DNA from: Culex pipiens pallens | Taxonomy: Eukaryota > Arthropoda > Insecta > Diptera > Culicidae | Direction of reading: 5' to 3' | Length of the DNA: 64,000 bases | Assembly: GCF_016801865.2 (NCBI RefSeq) | Contig: NC_068937.1 | Location: 69,171,930 to 69,235,929, forward strand | In this document: one piece after another, positions 53,108 to 64,000 of the stretch | How the letters are laid out: every line of letters begins with the position of its first letter | Numbering within the stretch: the first letter of the stretch is position 1 | Notes under the pieces: generated by a model | Seen by the model: the letters and a program-made list of their open reading frames with translations, nothing else | Databases searched by the model: none | What the model was told of the DNA's origin: nothing | Position numbers and translations under genes: made by a program

Positions 53108-55040
53108 GAGCGGTTCTCTAGGATTTCGGTCATTCGATTTTTTTTGTATTTTTTAATCCGACTGAAACTTTTTTGGTGGCTTCGGTATGCCCAAAGAAGC
53201 CATTTTGCATCATTAGTTTGTCCATATAATTTTCCATACAAATTTGGCAGCTGTCCATACAAAAATGATATGTGAAAATTCAAAAATCTGTATCTTTTGA
53301 AGGAATTTTTTGATCGATTTGGTGTCTTCGGCAAAGTTGTAGGTATGGATACGGACTACACTGGAAAAAAAATGATACACGGTAAAAAAAAATTTGGTGA
53401 TTTTTTTATTTAACTTTTTATCACTAAAACTTGATTTGCAAAAAAACACAATTTTTAATTTTTTTTATTTTTTGATATGTTTTAGAGGACATAAAATGCC
53501 AACTTTTCAGAAATTTTCAGGTTGTGCAAAAAATCTTTGAACGAGTTATGAATTTTTTAATCAATACTGATTTTTTCAAAAAATCGAAATATTGGTCGCA
53601 AAAATTTTTCGACTTCATTTTTTGATGTAAAATCAAATTTGCAATCGAAAAGTACTTTAGTAAAATTTTGATAAAGTGCACCATTTTCAAGATAAATCCA
53701 TATTTAGGTGACTTTTTTGAAAATAGTTGCAGTTTTTCATTTTTTTAAATTAGTGCACATGTTTGCACACTTTTGAAAAAAATATTTTTGAAAAGCTGAG
53801 AAAATTCTCTATATTTTGCTTCTTCGGACTTTGTTGATACGATCTTTAGTTGCTGAGATATTGCAATGCAAAGGTTTAAAAACAGGAAAATTGATGTTTT
53901 CTAAGTCTCACCCAAACAGCCCACCATTTTTCAATGTCGATATCTCAGCAAGTAATGGTCCGATTTTCAATGTTAATATATGAAACATTTGTAAAATTTT
54001 CCGATCTTTTCGAAAACAATATTTTCAAAATTTTCAAATCAAGCCTAACATTTCAAAAGGGCTAAACATTCAATATTAGGCCCTTTTAAAATGTTAGTCT
54101 TAATTTGAAAATTTTGAAAATATTGTTTTCGAAAAGATCGGAAAATTTCACAAATGTTTCATATATTAACATTGAAAATCGGACCATTACTTGCTGAGAT
54201 ATCGACATTCAAAAATGGTGGGCTGTTTGGGTGAGACTTAAAAAACATCAATTTTCCTGTTTTTAAACCTTTGCATTGCAATATCTCAGCAACTAAAGAT
54301 CGTATCAACAAAGTCCGAAGAAGCAAAATATAGAGAATTTTCTCAGCTTTTCAAAAATATTTTTTTCAAAAGTGTGCAAACATGTGCACTAATTTAAAAA
54401 AATGAAAAACTGCAACTATTTTCAAAAAAAGTCACCTAAATATGGATTTATCTTGAAAACGGTGCACTTTATCAAAATTTTACTGAAGTACTTTTCGATT
54501 GCAAATTTAATTTTACATCGAAAAATGAAGTTGAAAAATTTTTGCGACCAATATTTCGATTTTTTGAAAAAATCAGTATTGATTAAAAAATTCATAACTC
54601 GTTCAAAGATTTTTTGCACAACCTGAAAATTTCTGAAAAGTTGGCATTTTATGTCCTCTAAAACATATAAAAAAATAAAAAAATAAAAATAGTGTTTTTT
54701 TGCAAATCAAGTTTTAGTGATAAAAAGTTAAATAAAAAAATCACCAAATTTTTTTTACCGTGTATCATTTTTTTCCAGTGTAGTCCGTATCCATACCTAC
54801 AACTTTGCCGAAGACACCAAATCGATCAAAAAATTCCTTCAAAAGATACAGATTTTTGAATTTTCACATATCATTTTTGTATGGACAGCTGCCAAATTTG
54901 TATGGAAAATTATATGGACAAACTAATGATGCAAAATGGCTTCTTTGGGCATACCGAAGGCACCAAAAAAGTTTCAGCTGGATTAAAAAATACAAAAAAT
55001 AAAATTAAAGAAAAAAGACCGATTCCGTAGAGAATTGCTC
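53108..55040. mobile_element. 1.9-kb near-complete palindrome (foldback element)
   Basis: The left arm 53108-54050 and the right arm 54085-55040 are inverted copies. The short centre holds CTAACATTTCAAAAGGG and CCCTTTTAAAATGTTAG. The ends are GAGCGGTTCTCTA and TAGAGAATTGCTC. The mirrored frames at 53098/54805 and 54402/54422 are not genes. The arms differ at few positions, suggesting recent formation or arm correction. Confidence 0.8.
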
Positions 55041-55222
55041 AGAAGCTAAAAATTTCGAAGAAAATTACGTGTCTCTTGATTTTTGAATTTAAGTAATTGG
55101 AAATGGGAGATTTTTAAACTATTTTATTACTTTTATTGATGATTTTTTTTGAATTTTCTGTACGTCATCGAATCGGGTGCCTAATGTTACACTAAAGTCT
55201 TTTTGATACCAAATTTCTTTAG

Positions 55223-55465
55223 AGCAACACATGTCTCATGGTGAAAAACATTGGAAAGCGATTAACATTGAATAAAGAAGATAATAAGCGACAAAATTGT
55301 GCACTGTATTCCGCCGGGGAAATGAACCCCGTTCTATCTCATACCGTGAGATAGAACGGGGTTCAATTCCCCGGCGGAATACAGTGCAAATTTTTTTCGC
55401 TAATTAACTTCTTTATTAATGTTTATCACTTTCCAATGTTTCTCACCATGAGACATGTGTTGCTC
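55223..55465. mobile_element. 243-bp hairpin MITE with TA duplication
   Basis: The ends GAGCAACACATGTCTCATGG and its complement are flanked by TA at 55221-55222 and 55466-55467. The central arms (about 55311-55350 and 55354-55393) are close to perfectly complementary: GTATTCCGCCGGGGAA, then ACCCCGTTCTATCTCA, around ACCG. The outer arms carry small differences. Confidence 0.85.
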
Positions 55466-55469
55466 TAAT

Positions 55470-56539
55470 TTAAACGGTTACTGTCATTCGCTTCGCTTCG
55501 CTAGGAGACGGTGATTTTAGCGGATTGCAGACTGGATTTCACCATGTAATGTGATGATTGTCTAAGCCCAAGTTGCCTAGAAATAGAACCAATTCCACCT
55601 GAACTAGATTCTCACCACCATGACAGCCCTCCATTGCTGGCCGCTCCCATCTCCACCGCGCACCAGGGACAAGGAAAGGGATTTGGAAGACGAGAAGTGT
55701 TGATGCTCCACTTTTTTAAGGGGAAAAGGGAAAATCTCCACGGTGTCCCCAAGTTAGTTTCGCTTGGAGTTGGACGGTTGCGACCAATGGCATAATGTGT
55801 TTAAGGGTTATAGTTTTATTCTCAAGGCAAGCAATCGGATGCTGCTGTAGAGACAATTCCCGTTTGATAATTGTCAATTTAATTTTAAGGTGTTCAAATT
55901 TATTCTCAATGATGTTGCTGTCGAGACAATGTTTGTTTTATTTAATTTTTAGCTGATTAATTTTAAGAAGTTTTTTTTATAATCGCGGAACTTGCATATT
56001 ATCATGCTGCTACAGAGAAAATTAATGTTTTATTATATATTTTGTTGGATTAAAACTGATTCAGACTTAGACAGCCGGCTGCTGGAAAGAACGCTCTCAC
56101 CCGAGTCCAGAAACGATTCTAATTTATACGGTTACCCTCCTCCTGAGTTGAAAACTCAAAATTACGACCAAATTTCTATATTTTCAAGGTTTCAAACTAG
56201 AAATTATTGTGGAACGTGTCTTAGTAAAACTACAGAAGAATTTAAGGAGCCGTACAGCCCCACGGTCACGAGATATCGAAAAATTGATCTCGGATTCATG
56301 GTCAGGGACCAAAATCATACCTTAAAGCAAAGTTTCAAGAAAAACGAAGAGGGGTCGGGGCAACTGCTGTGTGAGTTAGTGGAGGAATAATCCTATATTA
56401 GAATATAAACCACGCAATTGCTTCTGGCTGATAATTCTACAGCTGTTTAGCTAAGCCTTAGAACTTAAAATAAATAAAAACTATATCATGCGTCAATAAA
56501 TGTTTCACATTCCATCTTGGTTTGTTAGGATATCACTTT
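55470..56539. other. Repeat-derived segment upstream of shakB
   Basis: 55500-55900 contains a GC-richer block (GACAGCCCTCCATTGCTGGC, then CTCAAGGCAAGCAATCGGAT) shared in part with 39271-39345 and probably LTR-derived. The 132-residue frame at 55992-56390 has no recognisable domain and overlaps the ATATCGAAAAAT-type dispersed repeat, so I do not call it a gene. Confidence 0.4.
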
Positions 56540-57063
56540 GGCGTCATCCATAAAGTATGTCACGCTAAAATCGGCTAAAATTAACCCCCCCTCCCCCCTA
56601 TGTCACACTTTGTCACGCTGGCTCTGACCCCCCTTCAGAAAGTACGTCACGTTTTGTCGGACCCCCCCCCCCCCTCCGCACTATCTTGTTTTTTGTACAA
56701 TTTTACACAGTAAAAAAAATCATGGTAATATTACATCTGGGAAGGGGTACGTCTTTTATGTCAGAAAAAATGTGTAATTTTACTTCTGAAAATGAGTAAT
56801 TTTACCACTTTTTGAAGCATATTAAATCTATTATCAAAAACTCTGTTTCTTAAAGCCTTGAATCGTGTTTAATTTATGAGTAAAAGTTATCAAACATTAA
56901 ATTTCTAAAGCTATATTTAAGAAAAAAAAATCAATATTAAATAAATAGTTTAGCGTGACGTCACAGTCTCACGTACCCCCCCTCTCCCCCTTGTCACACT
57001 TTGTCACACTTGCGACAACCCCCCCTCCCCCCCTAGAGCGTGACGTACTTTATGGATGACGCC
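56540..57063. mobile_element. Longer GGCGTCATCC MITE with nested insertion
   Basis: The ends are GGCGTCATCCATAAAGTATG and the complement TACTTTATGGATGACGCC. TTT flanks both sides (56537-56539 and 57064-57066). Between poly-C runs lies a further repeat from about 56704 (ACACAGTAAAAAAAATCATG). It is the same family as 3459-3616. Confidence 0.7.
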
Positions 57064-57066
57064 TTT

Positions 57067-57780
57067 AGCGTTTGCTATAGCATGCACGAATTGAATAGAC
57101 AAGAAAAAACGCGTTACATTTACAGTCATTTAACATATTGAAAGCAGCCACAATTTCGGAACACTTATGTAGTAATTTGTCAATTGGATGCAACATTATA
57201 TTAGGGTGTAATATGGTTTTCGGATTCATATTCGGTTGCTCTGGAATGTGCTCTACAACTTTCCCGAAGAGAGTAAAATTAAAAAAAAAATAATTTTTCC
57301 CGTACAAATTTATATGGAAAATTTTATCGCTTTGCGCAATGTGAGGACTTAACCAATCTTTCTCAAACTTTGGGTAGTTGTTTAGGACCCCAAAAGGAAC
57401 TGAAAAATTGCTGTGCTGGAAAATCAATTTTGTTATTACACCATAATGCAACATGCAACTTTTCTCTCGACCCTTCTATTTTGAGGACCATGGTTGGGCC
57501 ACTCTCTTGTAATTTCACTAGAACAAGTATGTTTTACTTTATTACTAGAGAAAGGTAATGGTTTCACTTTGGTTTATGAATCACTTCTATCTTCGGTAAT
57601 TAAGTATTCCATCAAGAATTTTTTTTTCGGAAATATCGCCAAAAAACTACAGTACATCAATTGACGCGCTGTTGTTGTTCGAATTTCAAAATTCCGTTAT
57701 TTGTGTGGATTTGGAATGATTTTTCAACGAATCATACGATTTTTAATGAAAATATGGTCAATGACATTTTCAAAAAGTGT
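57067..57780. other. Non-coding repeat-type DNA
   Basis: A GAGAAAGGTAATGGTTTCAC motif at about 57549 resembles the start of the 41146/41872 repeats. The frame at 57065-57454 has no motif. Confidence 0.4.
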
Positions 57781-57793
57781 AAATATCCCAAAG

Positions 57794-57836
57794 GAAGGCC
57801 ATGCCCCGGGGGGCGTAGTGCCAATAGTTTCGTTTC
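57794..57836 (+). mobile_element. 43-bp SINE-tail insertion with 13-bp target duplication
   Basis: The insert consists only of the 3' tail of the 35984 SINE family (GAAGGCCATGCCCCGGGGGG, then AATAGTTTCGTTTC). AAATATCCCAAAG is exact at 57781-57793 and 57837-57849. It is a complete but extremely 5'-truncated retrotransposition event. Confidence 0.88.
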
Positions 57837-57849
57837 AAATATCCCAAAG

Positions 57850-59516
57850 ATTACATTTCTCGAGCTCAACATCCTCCCAAATTTTCATCAACATTGATAA
57901 TTTGGTTCATTAGTTAGGGCTGTCCCAAAAAAGGTGAACATCTTTTCTTCAAAATAATCTGGTGCGCTCTTTTGCGCTACAAGTTTGGTATATTTAAATA
58001 CAATTTAGATGGCCCAACTGCCTTTAAGATTCTGAAATGAGTTAGTCAAACGTTTTGAAAACCGTTCAAGAACATATCATGGCAGACATGAACTTTAAAG
58101 AGGCTTTTTATAAAATACATCCGAGGCGTTCGCTTAAAAACTTTTCTTTTTCGTTATTTAATACTTTATTTGTGGGTAATGTCACTAAAGTAAAGTAAAC
58201 TACTAGTTTTTGTGATTTATTAGTTTTTACAGAGATACGTCATGTATGGATGACCCTATAACCATGAATAATAAAAATATCAATCATATAAAATCATTCA
58301 AGTTCATTATTATGCATTTGGAGATCATTCTTTTTTTCAAACATGTTTGAGTACTAATCAACATCGCTGGTTACTCACGGTGTATTTTTTAGAACAAACA
58401 AATGATAAAAAATTCGGTATGTCTGATATTTGGCACCGTGAAAGAAGGGCTCTTTCCCGACATTTTGCGGGGTATACCGAAATATTTCGTCGGGGGGTCT
58501 AGCGCAACTTTTTTTTTTGAAGATTATTTTTCGATTTTATGGGATATTTGTTCAAAAAAGTCACACAAAATCGGTGCATTCATGTTGATATCACTCAAAC
58601 TTCTTATGAATAAGCTTTGGAGACTCTAACCAACTATATTTCACCAATATTACCTCCAATAATAAAAAAAAATCGAACCAAATTTACCAGATTTCTAACT
58701 TTCTTTGAAATTACTCCAAAATCCAAGCTGGATACTACCGAAAGTAAATCTTATCTTTGTACAATTTGTCATGAAATAACAGCAAAATATTGCCCGGATA
58801 CAAATTTGAGCATTAAACAATGCAAAACATAGATTATTTATTTTATAAGCTGTTTATTACCCAATAGGATCCGAAAATTATTTTTTCAATCAATAAGAAG
58901 TTTGCGGTCATCTAGGTTTTACCAAGTTTGCCAAAACATCTTTTGAACATAAGCTGTTTCTATTTTTAGAACTATCTGTGTTTGTTTCGTCAACATATTC
59001 TTGCTCGATTTTTCAAACATGAACGGGAACTACACATAAACAACTTGTTTACGAGTAATCCCAGCCGAAGCCAAAGGTCAAATCTACTATGTTATCATGT
59101 TTAGCAAACTGAAATGGAATATCATGTCTGCAAATGTCATTTTACTTTTCGAGTTATACAAGCATCTTTCCGTTGCCGTGTGGTCAGTATTCCCACTCTT
59201 TCTTAGTAATTGGCTATTGGTGCTTATACGAAAAACTTAATGATTATATACCATCTGTGGGGGTGATATTGAGTCAAAGTGATTTTTTAATGATTTTGAA
59301 AGTTCCCAGGTTCTTTTCAATGAAACATAATTCTGTTCAAAAGGCAGATGTAGTGGACATCTTTTAAAAAAAAGCTTTGCTGAAAATTTTTATGTTTGGC
59401 AAATGTCTAAAGTTGAGGTACGTTTTTGATTAAAAATAATTTCTCGAAAAATTTAAATTTAAAAATCAACGGTTAATTGTGACATTTTGCTCTATAATGG
59501 CAATACTTAAATGATC
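57850..59516. other. AT-rich DNA, no gene seen
   Basis: Short frames (58402, 58617, 59134) show no motif. No repeat was confidently recognised. Confidence 0.35.
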
Positions 59517-59740
59517 GCCGAGCTACCGTGGCCGTGAGGTTACGGGTTTCGCCTCGTAAACGGAAGGTGATGGGTTCAATTCCTGTCTGGCTCGGCAAAG
59601 TTAGATCCCTTCAAAGAGTAAATCTGCTCACTGGGAATACTGACCGGTAGGGGATGGGTTTCGACTTGCGGCGTACGGCGTAATACGGTTTCCAGAGGTG
59701 CGTTTGATTCTCGTACCGGGATGATGAAGTTTTTTAATCT
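59517..59740 (+). mobile_element. tRNA-Thr-like SINE
   Basis: The head is closed by GCCGAGC and GCTCGGC, carries CTCGTAA (anticodon CGT) and a B box, GGGTTCAATTCCTGTC. D-arm and anticodon-arm pairing is poor, so a functional tRNA is unlikely. The head is related to 1588-1663 but the body differs. The 3' limit is approximate. Confidence 0.6.
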
Positions 59741-60897
59741 CCACTCCCGAACAATGTAGCATGTCAATACGTTTTTCTCAAACAATGTACACTGTGGGAT
59801 GACTTGTTTGACCCTATCTTTGTATTTGAACATCATTTTAGCTTGATTTAATTCAATGTCACCCCCTCTAAGGGGTGCGATCGGGTAAATTTTCAAACGA
59901 TCAAATTGCACTTTTCAACTGAAAACTAACTCAATCCACCTATGGTTGGTGCCTTCCTCACTCATTACCAACAATGGGTGATATGTGATATGATGGGTTA
60001 ACCAACGGTTGGTTGGATGATCGATCCGGACATAGTTGACACTTAACCCTCGGAGGTTGGTCACTTTTTTGTTTGACACTTTTTAGTTTGTACCCCGTTG
60101 GTTTGACAAAGTCAATCTAAAAAGTGACGAACTGTCACTTTTTCACGGCGCTAACGCACACTATCAAAACAATGGTTTGGCAGTGTGTGTGAACTCTGTG
60201 TAAAAGGGGTGTCAAACTAAAAAGTGACCCCGTTCGTTTGTCAACAGTTGGTGTAAAATCATCGGGGTTTGAGTGTACATGCATTTAAGTTAGATCCTAC
60301 CTCAAAAAAGAACTTAAATTTCATTTAAGTGGTCAAAACTTGAGACATAGTTGCAAGATCTTCAATGTGTTGAACTAGTTGAAAATGACCGCCTGCTCCA
60401 CAAGCGGAAAACGGGTTTTTGGGTTATTTTAAGCATCTATGTAAATTTTGAGCGAAATTGATTAAGATTAACCCATTGATACTCGAACCTGAAGATGGTG
60501 AAAAAAATGTGTTTCATACAAAAATGACATTATTAAATCGCTAATAACTTTTCAGGATCCAGTTTTACAGCTTTGGCATGTTCTACAAAGTTGTCGAACA
60601 TTAAATTTCCAATAAGAATCTCACTTTTGGGAATATTTGGATGAAAGTAGCGCAACGTGCAGACCAAACCATATGAAAATTTGGTGTTTCATATATTTAT
60701 TTAATGGGTAAATGTTGATCGATTTAGCTCATATTTGACCCAGAGTCCTAAAATAGCACAAGGAACAACAATCAGCTTGTGGAACGAGGTTTTAAGAAAA
60801 AGTCTCATATTCTGGGCACCCTAGTATACATGAAGGTGGGTCTACGAGCTTTTAATAAAAAAGTTCATTTTTAGAGCAGGATTATAGCCTTACCTCA
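59741..60897. other. Repeat-type DNA
   Basis: A segment at about 60010-60280 contains several AAAAAGTGAC/GTCACTTTTT motifs in both orientations and ends ATCATCGGGGTTTGAG. It is probably a MITE whose left end I could not fix. No gene. Confidence 0.4.
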
Positions 60898-61410
60898 GTG
60901 AATTTAGAACAACTTTCCCGAAGACACCATATTTTTGGGATTTTTCCCGCGATCAAATCAAACCTGCTATTTAAGTTGAAAATTATAATAAACATGCCAG
61001 GAATGCAGCGCAGCGGAAGGCAAACGAAAACGAAAACGACGACGACGACAAAAGTCCAAGCAAAGAAACAGCGCGCGCGTTTTTAGGTAAACAGGCAGGC
61101 GAGAAAGCTCGTGAGAGAGTTTGAACCTGACACTGAAATAAAAAAAAAGTACCAAATTCCTATATTCTAGGAATTTTGGCTCCTTTCCTTATCCAGCTTT
61201 TTAAGCGAAAATGACGTTCGAATGGTGAACGCTCGAAATGTCAAAATCACGCAGTGGTATCAACATTACGAAAAAAGTGTGCCATGGCATTTTTTTTCTA
61301 ATGTTGGTGCTACTGCGCGATTTTTGACGAGGAAAGCTACAACAACAACACCGACGGTAGCAGCACCACCGACGACGACGACGACGATGGACGTGTACGC
61401 AAAAAAGGTA

Positions 61411-61718
61411 ATGGCCTATCTACAATCACTTAGCTTAGAAAATTTCACTTAGCTTAGAAATTTGAATCAATGGAAATGAAGCCGAGCTTCTACAATGGAA
61501 AAGTAATCAAATTAGAAACTGACGTATGGTTTGAAAAATTTCAAAATCTACGGTAAGTTGACGTTTCAATATCAAAGGTAAACAAACAACTGCATAGCAA
61601 CGTATATCAGCCCAGCAAAATTTCTAAGTTGATTGTGGATGACGGCCGTAAGTTGCGTACTTTCCTAAGTAACTACTTTACTTAGATGTTCTAAGCTAAG
61701 TGATTGTAGATAGGCCAT
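61411..61718. mobile_element. MITE with ATGGCCTATCTACAATCACT ends
   Basis: ATGGCCTATCTACAATCACT then TAGCTTAGAA at the left is mirrored at the right end (61690-61718). It is 308 bp, directly adjoining the Jockey gag relic, and may have caused or followed its truncation. No clear target duplication. Confidence 0.7.
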
Positions 61719-62215
61719 AAGGCGTTAGACGGTTTTTGGGTAAACTGGCGGTTTTACTCCAAAAACCCTATGGACGAATCGCAATGCCACCGTTGCCAGA
61801 AGTTCGGCCACGGCTCGCGGAACTGCAACCTCCCGCCCCACTGCGTGAAGTGCGGTGAAACACACCTCTCGGAGAAGTGTGCACTGCCGTGCAAGGCGGA
61901 CTTGGGGGACAAGGCAGAGCAAACCAAGGCGCGCCAAGTGTGACGGCCACCATACCTGTAATTACCGCGGATGCAACGCGCGCAAGGCCTACCTCGAGGA
62001 GCACAAAACGAGGAAGAAGAAAGCAGCAGCATCCCACGCTGCCGGTAGCGGCGATGCGGCCCAGCAAGAAGTAACCGGGGAAAATCTCTTCACCTTGCCG
62101 GAGTTTTTTGCTCTAGCGGGTGAGATGATTTTTGTCGCCTCGTCGACAAGTTGTCAAGTTGAGCTTCACATGCAGACGCGAGCAATGCTGGCGCGTATAG
62201 AGTTTTGATACTAGA
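61719..62215 (+). pseudogene. Jockey-type LINE ORF1 (gag-like) relic
   Basis: ORF1 proteins of Jockey LINEs coat their RNA. The first frame (about 61722-61941) reads GFWVNWRFYSKNPMDE, then zinc knuckle 1 (CHRCQKFGHGSRNC) and knuckle 2 (CVKCGETHLSEKC), and stops at TGA after KARQV. A neighbouring frame continues with the third-knuckle remnant (CDGHHTCNYRGCNARKAYLE) and a lysine-rich tail to about 62206. Three knuckles ending NYRGC are diagnostic of the Jockey group. It is frameshifted, with the N-terminus and the whole reverse-transcriptase ORF missing. Confidence 0.8.
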
Positions 62216-63360
62216 TTACCCCCTTTTAGTGCAAGTTGCTTTATCGATTGCTCGTTCATCACACATCGCCTGTCATGATTATCTATGCTAAGCTTCAGTG
62301 AACGCAAACTAGACGCAAGCAGCTATCCGTTCTGAAGCCCCATGCTCATTCTTTTGCCTTTTTTTTTGCTCATTCTGTATTTTGGTTCATCGTATCGGCT
62401 CCTTGGCAATGAACCCAGCGTATGAGTCAAGGTGGTTCATTCGGTACCTTTGCGTTTGTCGTAGTGAAGTCTCTCCGAGCGCTCAGTCGCAGTATGCTTC
62501 CCAATCCCAAAAACGCCTAAATGCATACTACATAATTTTCTGGCTTGCTTATTGAAAACTCACAGTTTTGCCTAACGCCCAAATGTCAGTTTAGTGAATT
62601 CCAGTAGGCGTTTCAAAGCTTTCAAAAACATTTATGCGGCTTTACCGTTACATCGTTCACAACACGGCAAATTCTCGGGTGCCAGTCATTTTGTAACCAC
62701 TTTAACGCTCTGGAGCAAGACGGAATTGTTTTGTTTTCTCGTTAATTCTTGATATTTTGAAAAGTGCAAAAAACACTCATAGAATACGAACAATTTTGCG
62801 ATAGGCAGAAAACATTACGAACATCGCAAATTGTGAGCTAATTCTCTGCCTCACAAATAATTTGTTCTGATTTAAAAAATCGAAAATGCTTGTGTGCGAG
62901 CACAGCTTACACCCGGCCATGGCAAATGAGGCAAAAACCAGCGCTTTCCAGATTTATGAAAAAATCATGTTGAGTTTTGAATTGATTAATGAATAGACCA
63001 TTCTTTATTTAGCTACTTCTTTCAAAAAAATTCAACTGCCGTTATCTTCCTTTTGTAAGAAAGGCTCTATCTCACCCCAGGTGGGATTAAATCGGTTTTT
63101 TTTTTCTAAATTTTTCTTAATCTTGGTAATCTCTTAGTGATAAGTAATAATCGTTCCATAATGGATTGAGATTTAACACACAGCTGAAAGGAACTACAAA
63201 ACTCTGTTATGTACTGCGAATGTACAAATTGTAACATGATTCACTAATAAAACCGAATTGAATTGAAAATTGTTTTTTTTTTATTACTAAATAAGAAAAG
63301 GAGGCAAAATTCCTAGAATTTAGGAATTTGGTACTTTATACTTGATACTTTATTTCAATG
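62216..63360. repeat. Dispersed ~1-kb repeat, copy 2, and right end of the 2.2-kb segment
   Basis: AAGTTGTCAAGTTGAGCTTC (about 62146) through AGAAAGGCTC then CTCACCCCAGGTGGGATTAA (about 63095) parallels 41995-42977, although the middle is strongly diverged. No gene. Confidence 0.5.
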
Positions 63361-63599
63361 GAGAGAAGCACGTGCGTGTACGAATTGGAAATAAACATCG
63401 TTGTTAGGTAGCCCCTTACAGCTGGCCGCGCAAAATTGGTCAATTCAGGGCGCTAATAACTTCGCGGGAAAAATCCCAAAAATATGGTGTCTTCGGGAAA
63501 GTTGTTCTTAATTTAATGAAGGTCCTATATCTGAGAAATTTTAAAAATCGGATAATAATGGCGCCTTCCACAGATAAAAAAGTATAACAGTTGCTTTTA

Positions 63600-64000
63600 A
63601 TTTTGTGTGTGCTTTTGTGTCGCTGTTCGTATGGGGTGAGTAATTGTGGTAATCGAATAATAGCATCATTGGTGCACTGGAAGTGGGGACGCGAAGTCGT
63701 GATTATTCAGGTTATTTTTTTGTGCTTTTGTGTCGCTGTTCGTATGGGGTGAGTGCATAATTTGTAAAGGGAGCGCGTGGTCGTAAAAAATATTCGGAGT
63801 GAAAAGTGATTTTTTGTGTGTGCCTTTTGTCATGAATTGTGTGTGTCGCTTGCGGGTGGTGAGGCAACGTGCTTGCTTGACAGAATCGTGTTTTTATGTG
63901 TGCTATCTCTTGCTAGCAATGATAATATCAGTCCTTCCTTTATCATCGTTGATCGGAGGGCACGCCGTCGGTTTAATTTTTTCGTGTGTCGTAGTAGTTG
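63600..64000 (+). repeat. GT-rich segment with 31-bp direct repeats at the right edge
   Basis: GCTTTTGTGTCGCTGTTCGT followed by ATGGGGTGAGT occurs identically at 63611-63641 and 63724-63754. Tandem GT-rich repeats of this kind are common in 5' UTRs of LINEs, and an ORF may lie beyond the window. This is inference from composition only. Confidence 0.45.

Larger units (their letters stand above)
61131..63360. mobile_element. 2.2-kb segment bounded by inverted ends CAYTGAAATAAA
   Basis: The left end is CACTGAAATAAA followed by AGTACCAAATTCCTA and TCTAGGAATTTTGGCTCCTT. The right end is its complement, with about 18 extra bases (AAAGGAGGCAAAATTCCTAG to TATTTCAATG). The inside contains a MITE, a Jockey-type gag relic and a dispersed 1-kb repeat. 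The insertion point is clear by comparison with 33024-33045. The target duplication is at most 2 bp (GA) or unresolved. Confidence 0.65.
60898..63599. mobile_element. Relative of the 31482 hAT-like element, internally deleted and interrupted
   Basis: 60898-60950 matches the outer arm (AACTTTCCCGAAGACACCAT), then the sequence jumps to the inner arm (60958-61130: AACCTGCTATT, CAGGCAGGCGAG). It resumes at 63361-63599 (GCACGTGCGTG, GTAGCCCCTTACAGCTGGCC, AACTTCGCGGGAAAAATCCC). The insertion 61131-63360 splits it. Confidence 0.7.

Noticed and set aside
55992..56390. 132-residue ORF upstream of shakB
   Set aside because: No recognisable motif, it overlaps a dispersed repeat, and the initial part is AT-rich. 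It could be checked by RNA-seq, but is not supported by sequence alone.

Overview
The window looks like nuclear DNA of an insect, most likely a culicine mosquito of the Culex type. It is AT-rich, crowded with tRNA-headed SINEs, MITEs, foldback elements and LINE pieces, and holds one conserved host gene with small exons and very large introns. The mosquito call rests on the insect innexin and on remembered mosquito-type repeats (for example the ends that begin GGCGTCATCCATAAAGTA); it is an inference, not a database result.

Host gene. On the minus strand, six coding exons join with consensus splice sites and matching phases into a 372-residue innexin: 51758-51399, 45763-45609, 45551-45487, 43776-43610, 43549-43371 and 16325-16133. 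The N-terminus (MLDIFRGLKSL), the YYQW motif, four extracellular-loop cysteines and the C-terminus GEIQDA identify shaking-B (shakB), a gap-junction channel subunit of electrical synapses. Two introns are 57 and 60 bp, one is 1.7 kb, one 5.6 kb and one 27 kb. The large ones are packed with transposable elements.

Layout. 1-16 kb (downstream of shakB): a tandem array split by a long SINE, LINE and MITE pieces, a decayed Ty1/copia element (LTR, initiator-tRNA primer site, gag, protease pieces), a TTAA-flanked element, and an AT-rich tract that probably includes the shakB 3' UTR. 16.3-43.4 kb (intron 5): the 5' end of a two-ORF LINE, an unidentified coding relic broken by DNA elements, a nearly intact EN-RT-RNase H LINE with a 13-14 bp target duplication (25.4-29.0 kb), a large palindrome with a hAT-like element at its centre (30.2-34.1 kb), a TTAA element, a SINE with a 13-bp duplication, and tandem repeats. 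43.8-51.4 kb (introns 3 and 1): a foldback element, a SINE, a 1.96-kb hAT-type element with GGAGTC arrays and an 8-bp duplication, a second 8-bp-duplication foldback and a dimeric SINE. 51.8-64 kb (upstream of the coding start): a 1.9-kb palindrome, a 243-bp near-perfect hairpin, MITEs, a 43-bp SINE-tail insertion with its own duplication, and a TIR-bounded segment carrying a Jockey-type ORF1 relic.

No bacterial-type operon, CRISPR array, rRNA or convincing functional tRNA gene was seen. I found no clearly new biological system. The strongest second-look items are the nested, target-duplicated elements and the long palindromes inside a neuronal gap-junction gene.
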